The position numbers and the translations under genes were made by a program. A stretch of DNA of 53,367 nt from Acidobacteriota bacterium (lineage in GTDB: Bacteria > Acidobacteriota > Terriglobia > 20CM-2-55-15): assembly GCA_003223875.1 (NCBI GenBank), contig QHWY01000088.1:1-53367 (forward strand). The letters run 5' to 3'. Below, piece after piece: positions 44,747 through 53,220 of the stretch. The first letter of the stretch is position 1. Each line of letters opens with the position of its first letter. Below the pieces are notes generated by a model, which had not been told where the DNA came from, searched no databases, and saw nothing but the letters and a program-made list of their open reading frames with translations.

Positions 44747-45766
44747 ATGAACGACAGGTTACTTCGAGTGTGCAGACGCCAACCGGTCGATCGCGCGCCG
44801 GTTTGGATGATGCGGCAGGCTGGCCGCTATTTGCCGGAATATCGCGAGATTCGGCAGAAGTTGTCGTTCCTCGAACTGTGCAAGAACACAGATCTTGCCG
44901 CCGAAGTATCACTCCAACCGTATCGCATCCTCGACGTCGATGCCGTCATTTTCTTTTCAGATATCTTGATCCCTGTCGAAGCGATGGGTGTTCCCGTCTC
45001 ATTAACAGACAAAGGTCCGGAAATCGCAAATCCCATTCGAACCCAAAGCGCTATCGATTCTTTGCGGATTCCTGATCCGTCTGTCGAAGTCCCGTTTGTC
45101 GGAGCCATCATCAAAAAATTAAGGCAGGAGCTTCGGAACGCAGTTCCGCTCATCGGCTTCGCGGGCGCGCCTTGGACGCTCGCCTCATACTTGGTCGAGG
45201 GAGGGGGCTCCAAGAATTTCGCCGAGATTAAAAGTCTCGCATACCGAGAGCCGCGGCTCGTGCATGCGTTGCTGGACAAGCTTGCGTCTACGGTCGGCTC
45301 ATACCTGCTTTTTCAGATCGAATCCGGCGCCCAAGTTATCCAGCTTTTCGATACGTGGGCGGGCGAACTGAATCGCAGCGACTACGAAGAGTTCGCTCTG
45401 CCGTACACCAGGAAAATCTTCGAGGCTATTGGCAGCCGCGTTCCCCGTATTCTTTACGTGAATGGATGCGCTTCGATACTCGATTCGATGGTCAGCTCTG
45501 GCGCCGAGGTCCTTAGCATCGACTGGAGAATCTCGATGGCCGAAGCCCGTCGCCGCTCCGGCGAACGCGTTGCGCTTCAGGGCAATCTAGATCCGTGCGT
45601 GCTGCTTGGGCCAAAGGAACGCATCCTTGCGAAAACCGAAGAAATCCTCGAACAAGCTGGACCTACCGGACACATCCTCAACCTCGGACATGGCATACTT
45701 CCGCAGACGCCGGTGGAAAATGCCAGATGTTTCGTAGAAATCGCGAAGAACTACCGGCAGGCTTGA
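44747..45766 (+). CDS. hemE: Uroporphyrinogen decarboxylase
   Basis: Removes four carboxyl groups from uroporphyrinogen III to give coproporphyrinogen III. The 339-residue protein has WMMRQAGRYLPEYR, the YRILDVDAVIFFSDI region with the catalytic Asp, GFAGAPWTLASYLVEGGGS and ILNLGHGILPQTPVEN. ATG 44747 is preceded by CGGAG, and upstream extension overlaps the divergent glycosyltransferase. It opens the heme cluster. Confidence 0.95.
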   Translation: MNDRLLRVCRRQPVDRAPVWMMRQAGRYLPEYREIRQKLSFLELCKNTDLAAEVSLQPYRILDVDAVIFFSDILIPVEAMGVPVSLTDKGPEIANPIRTQSAIDSLRIPDPSVEVPFVGAIIKKLRQELRNAVPLIGFAGAPWTLASYLVEGGGSKNFAEIKSLAYREPRLVHALLDKLASTVGSYLLFQIESGAQVIQLFDTWAGELNRSDYEEFALPYTRKIFEAIGSRVPRILYVNGCASILDSMVSSGAEVLSIDWRISMAEARRRSGERVALQGNLDPCVLLGPKERILAKTEEILEQAGPTGHILNLGHGILPQTPVENARCFVEIAKNYRQA

Positions 45767-45903
45767 AATCCTTCTCCTTCGGGTAGTGCCAAAAGTTCTA
45801 TGAAAACAAGGTGAAGCGTCTTTGCGCCCCATGGATGGTTTGGCGCATGCCATGGATGGCAGACTGCGGTCAAGCTGGTTACAGCTTGAGAGGGTGATTT
45901 GTT

Positions 45904-46866
45904 ATGAAACCTGGAGTCCTGCTATTTAATCTCGGCGGTCCGGAACGACTCAGCGACGTCAAACCGTTTCTCTACCGTCTGTTCTCGGATCCCGAAATCG
46001 TCCGCGTAAAATGGACGCCTCTTCGGAAAGCGCTGGCATATACCATTGCGACGGTCCGGCACAAAACCTCGAAGGGGTATTACCGTCAAATCGGCGGAGG
46101 ATCTCCCTTGCGGCGCCTTACGGAAGAACAAGCGCGTGCTCTCGCAGCGAAACTAAAATCGCGTGGGAGAGATGTCCAGACATTCGTCGGCATGTGCACG
46201 TGGCATCCGTTTTTAGACGAAGCCGTCGAGGATATTCAAAGAAGCGATGTCGATCATCTCGTCATCCTCCCCTTGTTTCCTCAATATTCGGTAACAACGA
46301 CCGGCTCCGGATTCGCCGTATTGCGGCGGCTGTTAGATCGAGGGCTCGCTTCAAAAAAACTCCATATCCAGTGGATTCGCTCGTGGCCGGATCAGCCGAC
46401 TTACGTTGAATCGTTTGCGAACGCCATCAGCCGCGAGCTTCGAAACTTCGCCGATCCCAGCAAGGTGCACATTCTCTTCAGCGCCCATAGCATTCCCGAA
46501 CGTTACGTTCGCGAAGGTGATCCGTATCTGGAACAAACCAAGAAAACCGTGGAGCTGGTCATGGATCGGATCGAACGCCGGAATCCATACCAGCTGTCGT
46601 TTCAAAGCAAAATTGGTCCTGTGAAATGGCTCGAGCCGTTTACAAGCGATGTGATCACGGCGCTCGGCAAACAAGGGGTCCGCGATGTTCTGGTCGTCCC
46701 GATCAGTTTCGTCTCCGAGCATATCGAAACCCTCTATGAATTGGACATCCTCTTCCAAAAGATCGCTCGAGAGGCGCGAATCCAAAATTTTCGGCGCGTG
46801 CCCGCGTTGAACAGCGATCCGACATTCATTCAGGCGCTCGCCGAAATTGTCGAGAGCGCCCTCTAA
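45904..46866 (+). CDS. hemH: Ferrochelatase
   Basis: Inserts ferrous iron into protoporphyrin to make heme at the membrane. The 320-residue protein shows GVLLFNLGGPER, the catalytic His (H195) in FSAHSIPERYV and FQSKIGPVKWLEP. The C-terminus lacks the additional hydrophobic tail of some plant enzymes. GAGAGGG lies 14 nt before the ATG, next to a TCAAGCT-GGTTAC-AGCTTGA hairpin in the 137-nt gap after hemE. Confidence 0.95.
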   Translation: MKPGVLLFNLGGPERLSDVKPFLYRLFSDPEIVRVKWTPLRKALAYTIATVRHKTSKGYYRQIGGGSPLRRLTEEQARALAAKLKSRGRDVQTFVGMCTWHPFLDEAVEDIQRSDVDHLVILPLFPQYSVTTTGSGFAVLRRLLDRGLASKKLHIQWIRSWPDQPTYVESFANAISRELRNFADPSKVHILFSAHSIPERYVREGDPYLEQTKKTVELVMDRIERRNPYQLSFQSKIGPVKWLEPFTSDVITALGKQGVRDVLVVPISFVSEHIETLYELDILFQKIAREARIQNFRRVPALNSDPTFIQALAEIVESAL

Positions 46867-46874
46867 CCACTGGA

Positions 46875-48167
46875 ATGCCTGAAGTCCTCATTATTGGCGC
46901 CGGCATTAGCGGACTGTCGTGCGCATGGACACTCAAGAGACTCGGAATCGATACGGAAGTTCTCGAAGCGACGTCGCGTGCGGGAGGAGTAATCCGCACT
47001 GAGAATATTGAGGGCTACCAGATCGAATGGGGGCCGAACAGTATTCAACCGGCTCCGGCAGCGCTCAAACTTATCGATGAAGCGGGGCTCTGGAATGATC
47101 TCCTACCACCGGACCCGCACGCTCCGCGCTACATTTATTTAAATAGGCGTCTTCGAAAATTCCCCTTCGGTCCACTGAGTTTTGGAGGCATTGCGCGCAT
47201 CCTGGCGGAACCATTTATCCGCTCCAAATCGCCTCAGGATGAATCCGTCCGTGATTTTTTAATTCGACGATTCGGGAGGCAGGCTCACGACCGGTTGGCC
47301 GGTCCGCTGTTCACAGGAATCTATGCAACCGATACCGCCCAACTCAGTGTGGCGGCCGTTCTGCCCCGTATGCTGGAAATGGAACGTAATTATGGGAGCT
47401 TGACCGCCGCGATGCTGCGATCGTTCACGCGGTACCAGAAACCCGCAACCGCAACAACCAAGCGCCGTCCAAGAGGTTTCACCTTGTCATTCCCGGCAGG
47501 GCTGGAAACCTTGCCAGCACGCCTGGCCGAGAATGTGACAATCCGCTTCGGCGAAAGCGACGGTCGCATTGGCATGGCGCCGGTAACGGTACTGACCATC
47601 CCCGCATATCGCGCCGTCAAAATACTGGAGCAACGGTATCCCGATCTTGCACAGTTGCTCGCGAAGGTTCGATATTCGCCGATTGTGGTCGCTGCCAGTT
47701 CACTGCCTGAACACACTTTGAAAGAACCCCTGCGGGGTTTTGGTTTCCTGGTCCCACGAAGCGAAGGATTGCATTTGTTAGGAACGATCTTCAGTTCCGC
47801 TTTATTCACCGGACGGGCTCCGGAAGGACATGTACTGCTGACGTCGTTTATCGGCGGCTCTTTCGAGCCGGAGGTTCTCGATTGGTCCGACGAACAGGTT
47901 TCGGAGGTTGTCGGCTCGGAACTCCAACGAGTGTTGGATTCGGAAACGAAACCTGAACCGGTCGCCTTGGTCCGTCATGAACACGCGCTTCCGCAATACA
48001 ACATTGGCCATGAACGATGGGTTGCATCGTTAAGGGAAGAATTGCAGCGAACACCCGGAGTGTTTGTCACAGCGAATTATCTGGACGGTGCTTCGGTGCC
48101 GGCATGCATCGAACAGGCCGACCGGACGGCGCATCGAGTGGCGGAATACCTTAGGAGAAACGGATGA
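46875..48167 (+). CDS. hemY: Protoporphyrinogen oxidase (HemY type)
   Basis: An FAD-dependent oxidase of 430 residues converting protoporphyrinogen IX to protoporphyrin IX with oxygen. The FAD Rossmann motif is IIGAGISGLSCAW (6-18), with ATSRAGGVIRTE and EWGPNSIQ following; the C-terminal LPQYNIGH and GVFVTANYLDGASVPACIEQ motifs are typical of HemY. Starting eight bases after hemH, it completes the heme trio. The partner coproporphyrinogen oxidase is not in the window. A coproporphyrin-pathway HemY role is an alternative. Confidence 0.92.
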   Translation: MPEVLIIGAGISGLSCAWTLKRLGIDTEVLEATSRAGGVIRTENIEGYQIEWGPNSIQPAPAALKLIDEAGLWNDLLPPDPHAPRYIYLNRRLRKFPFGPLSFGGIARILAEPFIRSKSPQDESVRDFLIRRFGRQAHDRLAGPLFTGIYATDTAQLSVAAVLPRMLEMERNYGSLTAAMLRSFTRYQKPATATTKRRPRGFTLSFPAGLETLPARLAENVTIRFGESDGRIGMAPVTVLTIPAYRAVKILEQRYPDLAQLLAKVRYSPIVVAASSLPEHTLKEPLRGFGFLVPRSEGLHLLGTIFSSALFTGRAPEGHVLLTSFIGGSFEPEVLDWSDEQVSEVVGSELQRVLDSETKPEPVALVRHEHALPQYNIGHERWVASLREELQRTPGVFVTANYLDGASVPACIEQADRTAHRVAEYLRRNG

Positions 48168-49141
48168 AACGAACGGCTCAAGAAATTGCCGAATACGTCG
48201 GCGGAGAATTGCGCGGCAACGGCATGACGATACTGGATTCGATCGCCAGCTTGCAGAATGCGGGCCCGTCTGATCTCAGTTACGCGGAGGAGAAGTTTCA
48301 GGATGATGTGGGTCGCAGCCGAGCGGGTTGCGTTCTTCTTCGATTGGGTGAATTCCGGTCGAAAACAATCATCGCCGTGCCAAATCCAAAACTGGCGTTC
48401 GCGCGTGCGGCAGCCTGGTTACTCGCCGAAGACAGCGATGACGCGGGCATTCATCCTAGTGCGACCGTGGCGCCGACCGCCAAGCTAGGCGAGCGTGTGA
48501 AGATCGGCGCCAACGTGGTGGTCGAGGCCCGTGCTTCTATAGGCGCCGGGACGGTCGTCGAGGCCGGATGCTATATCGGCAAGAACACAGCAATCGGAGA
48601 CCACTGCACTCTTTACCCGCGAGTCGTCATTTATAAAGATGTCCGCGTTGGAAATCGCGTCATCATCCATGCGGGTGCGGTCATCGGCGCCGATGGCTTC
48701 GGCTTTGTGCAGGACGGAGCGGCTCATGTGAAATTTCCACAGATCGGGAAGGTCATTATCGAAGACGACGTCGAGATCGGCGCGAATACATGCATCGACC
48801 GCGGATCACTGGAAACCACTATCATTCGCCGCGGCGTGAAGCTCGACAATTTGATTCAGATCGCCCACAACGTCGAAATTGGTGAGCATACGGTCATCGC
48901 CGCTCAGACTGGGATCTCGGGCAGCTCTACGCTCGGCTCTCAGTGCGTCATCGGCGGCCAGGTTGGAATCGGAGAGCACGCTCGCCTGGACGACAAAACG
49001 ATTATTGGCGGGCAAGGCGGCGTCTTGAACGGCAAGCACGTCCGAGCCGGCGAGATCTTGTGGGGAACTCCTGTCCGGCCATTGAAGGAATTCCTATTGC
49101 AACAGGCTTATCTAGCGCGGCTGGTGAAGAAGAGGCCGTAA
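48164..49141 (+). CDS. lpxD: UDP-3-O-(3-hydroxyacyl)glucosamine N-acyltransferase
   Basis: The third enzyme of lipid A synthesis, adding the N-linked hydroxyacyl chain from acyl-ACP. The 325-residue protein has an N-terminal uridine-binding domain (to about 100), a left-handed beta-helix of hexapeptide repeats (VKIGAN, TVIAAQ and similar) and the catalytic His (H235) in IAHNVEIGEHT. It overlaps hemY (ATGA). It is direct evidence for an LPS-bearing outer membrane. Confidence 0.95.
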   Translation: MKRTAQEIAEYVGGELRGNGMTILDSIASLQNAGPSDLSYAEEKFQDDVGRSRAGCVLLRLGEFRSKTIIAVPNPKLAFARAAAWLLAEDSDDAGIHPSATVAPTAKLGERVKIGANVVVEARASIGAGTVVEAGCYIGKNTAIGDHCTLYPRVVIYKDVRVGNRVIIHAGAVIGADGFGFVQDGAAHVKFPQIGKVIIEDDVEIGANTCIDRGSLETTIIRRGVKLDNLIQIAHNVEIGEHTVIAAQTGISGSSTLGSQCVIGGQVGIGEHARLDDKTIIGGQGGVLNGKHVRAGEILWGTPVRPLKEFLLQQAYLARLVKKRP

Positions 49142-49154
49142 CTCGCAAGGTATT

Positions 49155-49223
49155 GGAGGTTGTAAATTGGAAATTTCTGAAGTTCTGAATTTGAAATGCA
49201 GAAAGTTCCAATTTACAACCGCC
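49155..49223. repeat. Imperfect inverted repeat after lpxD
   Basis: GGTTGTAAATTGGAAATTTC on the left mirrors GAAAGTTCCAATTTACAACC on the right with one mismatch and a 20-nt loop. It may end the hem-lpxD transcript. The next gene on the opposite strand ends 16 nt away. Confidence 0.65.
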
Positions 49224-49238
49224 AGTAGATTGCCGCCC

Positions 49239-50477
49239 TCACCGTAGATTGCGGCCAATCGCCGCCTCGAAATCCCGGTACACTTTCATGCATCCATCGT
49301 CATAGAACGGAAGGACTTGCATCATAATGACAGCGGTGATCTGCCGCTTCGGATCCACCCAGAAGTGCGTGTTGTTGATTCCAGCCCAGGTATAGCTCCC
49401 CGGCGAACGTAGGTACGGGTTTTCGTTATTCGAAGCCGCGATTTGAAATCCGAAGCCGTACTTGTCGCGTCCAGCGCCGAAGGGAAAGTTCAGCGAACGG
49501 AGCGGGTTCGTCGTGTGCTGCGTGTCCACAATCACACTGCCGATTTCATTCCGCGTCATCGCCTCAATAGATTCTTTGTGCAGCAAAGTCGTGCTGTGCC
49601 ATTGACCGTCGTTCAGAAACATTTGGAGAAACTTTATGTAGTCCGAAGCCGTCGAGAATAGTCCGCCGTCGCCCCGCGCAGGGCCTTCCATCTTCTCCGG
49701 ATTCGGCAGCTCCATAAGCTTTCCGTTTTCGCGCTGGTGGACTGTAACGGTTCGTCCGGCTTTTGCGGAGGGCACGGAGTAGGCCGTATCCGCGAGCTCC
49801 AACGGTCTGAAGATCCGCTGCTCGAAAAATTTCTCCAAACCGGCCCCCGTGATTTTTTCGATGACCTGGCCGAGCACCCGCGTGCTTCCGCTATAGGTCC
49901 ATCGGGTACCAGGCTCGTAAAGCAGCGGCAAGTCCTGTTCTTCGAGCTTCGTCTTCTGCTGCAGGCGATTGACGGTGTCGTTGGAAAACGCGTACGCCAG
50001 ACCAGACGTATTTGTCAGCAGATGCCGGATCAAAACCGGATGGGCAGCTTTCTTTGTCGTATAGGTTGCTTCCGCTGCGTTGAAACTCGCGATCACTTCT
50101 CTGTTCTGGAACGAAGGGAGATATTTGGAGACCGGATCATCCAAGCCGAGATTTCCCTCCTCTTTCAGCATCATCACGGCGACCGAGGTAACGGGCTTCG
50201 TCATAGAAGCAATCCTGAAAATCGAATCCTTCTGCATCGGTTTTCTTTTCCCCGTATCCATTAACCCGAATGCGCCGTGATATAAGATCCTCTCCTTGTT
50301 TGCCACAATGGCCACAACGCCGGGGACGGTACCTTGGCGGACCGCCTGCCGGAGCAATGCATCGATCTCGGATGTACCTTTGATGGGAAGCGTGGGAAGG
50401 TCGATGCCAGATATCGGAAAGGCTGTACCTGCCAAGACAATCACCAGGCCGAGAAATACCAATGGAAATCTCTTCAT
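49239..50477 (-). CDS. Exported serine hydrolase, beta-lactamase/EstB family
   Basis: A class C beta-lactamase-fold protein of 412 residues. A signal peptide (LVFLGLVIVLAGTAF) precedes the S-x-x-K motif SMTK (S91-K94); the second motif is Y195-SG in RWTYSGSTR, and a WAGINNTHFWVDPK region corresponds to the usual third motif. Such proteins are usually esterases or D-peptidases rather than antibiotic-degrading lactamases. The ATG at 50477 has GAGGAGC upstream; extra upstream residues are not signal-like. Confidence 0.85.
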   Translation of the reverse strand: MKRFPLVFLGLVIVLAGTAFPISGIDLPTLPIKGTSEIDALLRQAVRQGTVPGVVAIVANKERILYHGAFGLMDTGKRKPMQKDSIFRIASMTKPVTSVAVMMLKEEGNLGLDDPVSKYLPSFQNREVIASFNAAEATYTTKKAAHPVLIRHLLTNTSGLAYAFSNDTVNRLQQKTKLEEQDLPLLYEPGTRWTYSGSTRVLGQVIEKITGAGLEKFFEQRIFRPLELADTAYSVPSAKAGRTVTVHQRENGKLMELPNPEKMEGPARGDGGLFSTASDYIKFLQMFLNDGQWHSTTLLHKESIEAMTRNEIGSVIVDTQHTTNPLRSLNFPFGAGRDKYGFGFQIAASNNENPYLRSPGSYTWAGINNTHFWVDPKRQITAVIMMQVLPFYDDGCMKVYRDFEAAIGRNLR

Positions 50478-50717
50478 TGACGGCTCCTCTTGTTTTAGAC
50501 TCAATGACAAATTTACCTCATCATACGGATGGATTAGGAAAGGATGGATCCGAGGTATTATACGAAGCCGATCAAAAGCACTCGGGTTTTCGTCCGCATG
50601 GAGGCGGATCAAGAGTTGTTCGAATATTCATGCGCCGAGAATAACCGCTGTGAGGGCGGCAATTGGCGCTGGCGGATGTTCAGAAACAGGTGAAATAGGT
50701 ATACAGGAGTTCGAGTA

Positions 50718-51560
50718 ATGCGAATTTTCTTTAAACTATTGTTGGTTGTTACGGTCCTGACGCTAACTGTCGCAGCATTGATGGCCCAAGCTCCAGCTCC
50801 GGCTGCGGGTCAGGCGCAAGGATATCGCGCGCCGCGGACAGCGGACGGACGCGCGAACCTAAACGGTATTTGGCAAGCGCTGAACGAGGCCAATTGGGAC
50901 CTTCTGCCGCACGCAGCGAATTTCGGACGCGTGGTGGCTCTTGGTGCGGAGGACGCAACGCCTCCGGGAATCGGTTGGGTCGAAGGAGGCGAAATCCCGT
51001 ATCTGCCGGCCGCAACCGCGAAGAAGAAGGAAAACTACGAAAAGCGGCTGACGCTGGATCCCGAGATCAAATGCTATCTTCCCGGCGTGCCGCGCGCGAT
51101 GTACATGCCCTTTCCGTTTCAGATCGTCCAGAGCAAAGATGTCACCATGATGGTTTTCGAATATGCCGGCGCTGTCCGAACCATCAACATGGGTAAGCCG
51201 ACGGAGGCTCCAGCCGACAGTTGGATGGGCTGGTCGAACGGACATTGGGAAGGCGAAACGCTGGTCATCGATACGACTGGATTTAACGATCAAACTTGGT
51301 TCGACCGCGTCGGCGATTTCCACAGTGACGAACTGCACGTTGTCGAGCGCATCACAGCAGCCAGTCCCGATCGCCTGAACTACGAGGCCACTATCGAGGA
51401 TAAGCAGGTCTTTTCGCGACCGTGGAAGATCAGCATGCCCCTGTATCGCCGCGTCGAAAGAAATATGCAACTAATGGAGTTCAAATGCGTGGAGTTCGTG
51501 GAAGAATTGATCTACGGGCATCTGCGTAAGCCGGGAACGCAGCCGCCTCCACACCAGTAG
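50718..51560 (+). CDS. Secreted protein of an Acidobacteria-associated family
   Basis: A 280-residue exported protein with signal peptide LLLVVTVLTLTVAALMAQ and a proline/alanine linker. Motifs include ADGRANLNGIWQALNE, CYLPGVPRAMYMPFPFQI and HWEGETLVIDTTGF. I recall these motifs from large paralogous families in Acidobacteria genomes, often beside DUF6152 proteins, without a known role. The mature part is strand-rich and probably beta-barrel- or lipocalin-like. GGAG lies before the ATG. Confidence 0.65.
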   Translation: MRIFFKLLLVVTVLTLTVAALMAQAPAPAAGQAQGYRAPRTADGRANLNGIWQALNEANWDLLPHAANFGRVVALGAEDATPPGIGWVEGGEIPYLPAATAKKKENYEKRLTLDPEIKCYLPGVPRAMYMPFPFQIVQSKDVTMMVFEYAGAVRTINMGKPTEAPADSWMGWSNGHWEGETLVIDTTGFNDQTWFDRVGDFHSDELHVVERITAASPDRLNYEATIEDKQVFSRPWKISMPLYRRVERNMQLMEFKCVEFVEELIYGHLRKPGTQPPPHQ

Positions 51561-51593
51561 AGGCCTCGGAATTCCGGAATTAAGGAGGATTGA

Positions 51594-52016
51594 ATGCGAA
51601 CGAAGCTAGCCATTGTGATTACCGGTTTTGTTTTGCTGTTAATCGCAGTACCTGTATGGGCACATCATGCATTTTCCGCTGAATTTGATGTGACCAAACC
51701 GCTCACGATCAAGGGAACACTTGTGAAGTGGGAGATGATCAATCCGCACTCGTGGTTCCACATCAACGTCAAGGAACCCGATGGGAAACTCACGGAATGG
51801 ATGATCGAAGGCGGCAGCCCAAATACATTAATCCGTCTCGGCGTGACGAAATACACTGTCAAGATCGGAACCGAACTTACGATCGAAGGATATCAGGCGA
51901 AGGAGGGAACCAATAAAGCGGTCGGCCGGAACTTTATTCTAGCCGATGGATCAAGACTGTTCCTGAGCTTGAACGGATCGGTTCCCGGCACTCCGGGCGC
52001 GACTCCTGAGAAGTAA
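51594..52016 (+). CDS. DUF6152-type secreted protein, copy A
   Basis: A 140-residue exported protein with signal peptide IVITGFVLLLIAVPVWA followed at once by HHAFSAEFD. The histidine pair and INPHSWFHI suggest metal binding; WMIEGGSPNTLIRLG is shared with copy B at 52711. A perfect AAGGAGG ribosome binding site lies five bases before the ATG. It follows the 280-residue secreted protein by 33 bases and is likely co-transcribed. Confidence 0.75.
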   Translation: MRTKLAIVITGFVLLLIAVPVWAHHAFSAEFDVTKPLTIKGTLVKWEMINPHSWFHINVKEPDGKLTEWMIEGGSPNTLIRLGVTKYTVKIGTELTIEGYQAKEGTNKAVGRNFILADGSRLFLSLNGSVPGTPGATPEK

Positions 52017-52710
52017 GCGTCCCTTGCGCGAGCGGGCGCTGCCCGCTCGCGCACCTCAAAGCCGTGTTAAGGGAGGGATGCGTACTTACCCGTTCGCTGT
52101 CGTAGACGGGCCCGGCTAACATCCCGCGGCAGTTCGTCATCGTCACTTCGCGGCTGTTCGATCGCGACTGTATATACGGTTTCGGGAACAACGGTGACGA
52201 CGACGTCAAGCTTGATCGCCATGAAGACGGGCCAGGCGCTTCCAGCATCGCTCTCCGGATTTGCTAGTTTCGCGTTGACATCGCCGGCCGTCGCGAAGGT
52301 TGGTCCTTCCGACTATATCGCCCTCGTTACACAAGATCGAACCTCAACCACAGCGTCACGCACCGCGACTGTCGTGCATTTCAACGGGACATCGTTTGAT
52401 TCGATGAGTTCCGGAATCTTGCCGTAACAAGGAGCGCCATCGGGCAGGTGTATACGTTGTATGTCCGAAATCACGAATGGGACAGCGCGACGCGTGTGAC
52501 ATGCCGGGCAGGCGGGCGCGAATGCTCAGGGCACCCAAACGTTGTCTTAATGGACATCAGTAGCTCCCTCCGCCGGTTCAGAACTATAATATGTGGCATG
52601 CTGGCAAGAATGCCCCTCGAACTCTCTCTTATCCCCCTGGTATTTCTCGAAGGCCGCGGTCAAACGGGCGAAAACGCAATGAAATTTGAATTACGAAGGA
52701 GAGATAGTCA
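52017..52710. other. 694-bp stretch without a confident gene
   Basis: Between the two DUF6152 genes I see a strong hairpin (52025-52053) and, at 52194-52427, a short open stretch whose end (VVHFNGTSFDSMSSG) resembles the HFNGTxW...SSGT loops of repetitive beta-propeller proteins. It is truncated on both sides and has no ribosome binding site, so it is probably a decayed gene. The remainder shows nothing clear. Confidence 0.4.
52025..52053. terminator. GC-rich hairpin after DUF6152 copy A
   Basis: TGCGCGAGCGGGC and GCCCGCTCGCGCA form a perfect 13-bp stem with a GCT loop, beginning eight bases after the stop codon. There is no following T-run, so rho-independent termination is uncertain; it may protect the transcript or stop it with Rho. 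Confidence 0.45.
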
Positions 52711-53130
52711 ATGCGAAAGAAGCTAGGCGTCGTTATAACCAGTGTCGGTTTGCTGCTGGCGGTAGCGCCGGCATGGGCCCATCACGCATTCACCGCGGAA
52801 TTTGACGCCAAGAAACCGATCAAATTGCGCGGTACCGTAGCAAAGGTTGAACTGATCAATCCGCATTCGTGGATCCACGTCGATGTGAAGAATGCCGACG
52901 GAACGATGACGCGGTGGATGATCGAGGGCGGTACGCCGAACACGCTGCTCCGCCGCGGTTTGACGAAGAAGGATCTCCCCATTGGGCAGGAAATTCTGGT
53001 GGATGGCTATCAAGCAAAAGACGGGACCAACCGCGCCAATGGCCGCGATCTGACCTTCCCGGATGGAAAGAAGATCTTCCTGGGGGCCTCTGGGCCAGAG
53101 GGTCCTCCTCCGGACGCGGTTAAACCGTAA
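52711..53130 (+). CDS. DUF6152-type secreted protein, copy B
   Basis: A 139-residue paralogue of the protein at 51594. A signal peptide (VVITSVGLLLAVAPAWA) precedes HHAFTAEFD, with INPHSWIHVDVK, WMIEGGTPNTLLRRG and VDGYQAKDGTN. The shared histidines and the identical layout point to an ancestral duplication. AAGGAGAG lies six bases before the ATG, which supports the start. Function unknown. Confidence 0.75.
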   Translation: MRKKLGVVITSVGLLLAVAPAWAHHAFTAEFDAKKPIKLRGTVAKVELINPHSWIHVDVKNADGTMTRWMIEGGTPNTLLRRGLTKKDLPIGQEILVDGYQAKDGTNRANGRDLTFPDGKKIFLGASGPEGPPPDAVKP

Positions 53131-53135
53131 TCTCA

Positions 53136-53212
53136 GATGACAAATGACAATTGAACATTGAACAATGACAATTGTTTCGGCAATGGTCAATGTTCAATTG
53201 TCATTTGTCATC
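53136..53212. repeat. 26-bp perfect inverted repeat
   Basis: GATGACAAATGACAATTGAA at the left extends to a 26-bp arm (53136-53161) exactly mirrored at 53187-53212 with a 25-nt spacer that itself holds ACAATTGT. It lies between convergent genes and may function as a bidirectional terminator or be a small mobile palindrome. Confidence 0.75.
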
Positions 53213-53220
53213 GCGGGAAA

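Noticed and set aside
45767..45903. Possible riboswitch or small RNA before hemH
   Set aside because: Only one short hairpin (7-bp stem) and a direct repeat of CATGGATGG are visible; no known heme- or iron-related RNA motif is recognisable.
49239..50477. Antibiotic-resistance beta-lactamase
   Set aside because: The SMTK and YSG motifs and the WAGINNTHFWVDPK region fit the EstB-like serine hydrolase group better than AmpC; resistance cannot be claimed.
9961..53212. CRISPR array
   Set aside because: Repeats are dispersed singly in gene gaps, with no regular spacer series and no cas genes.
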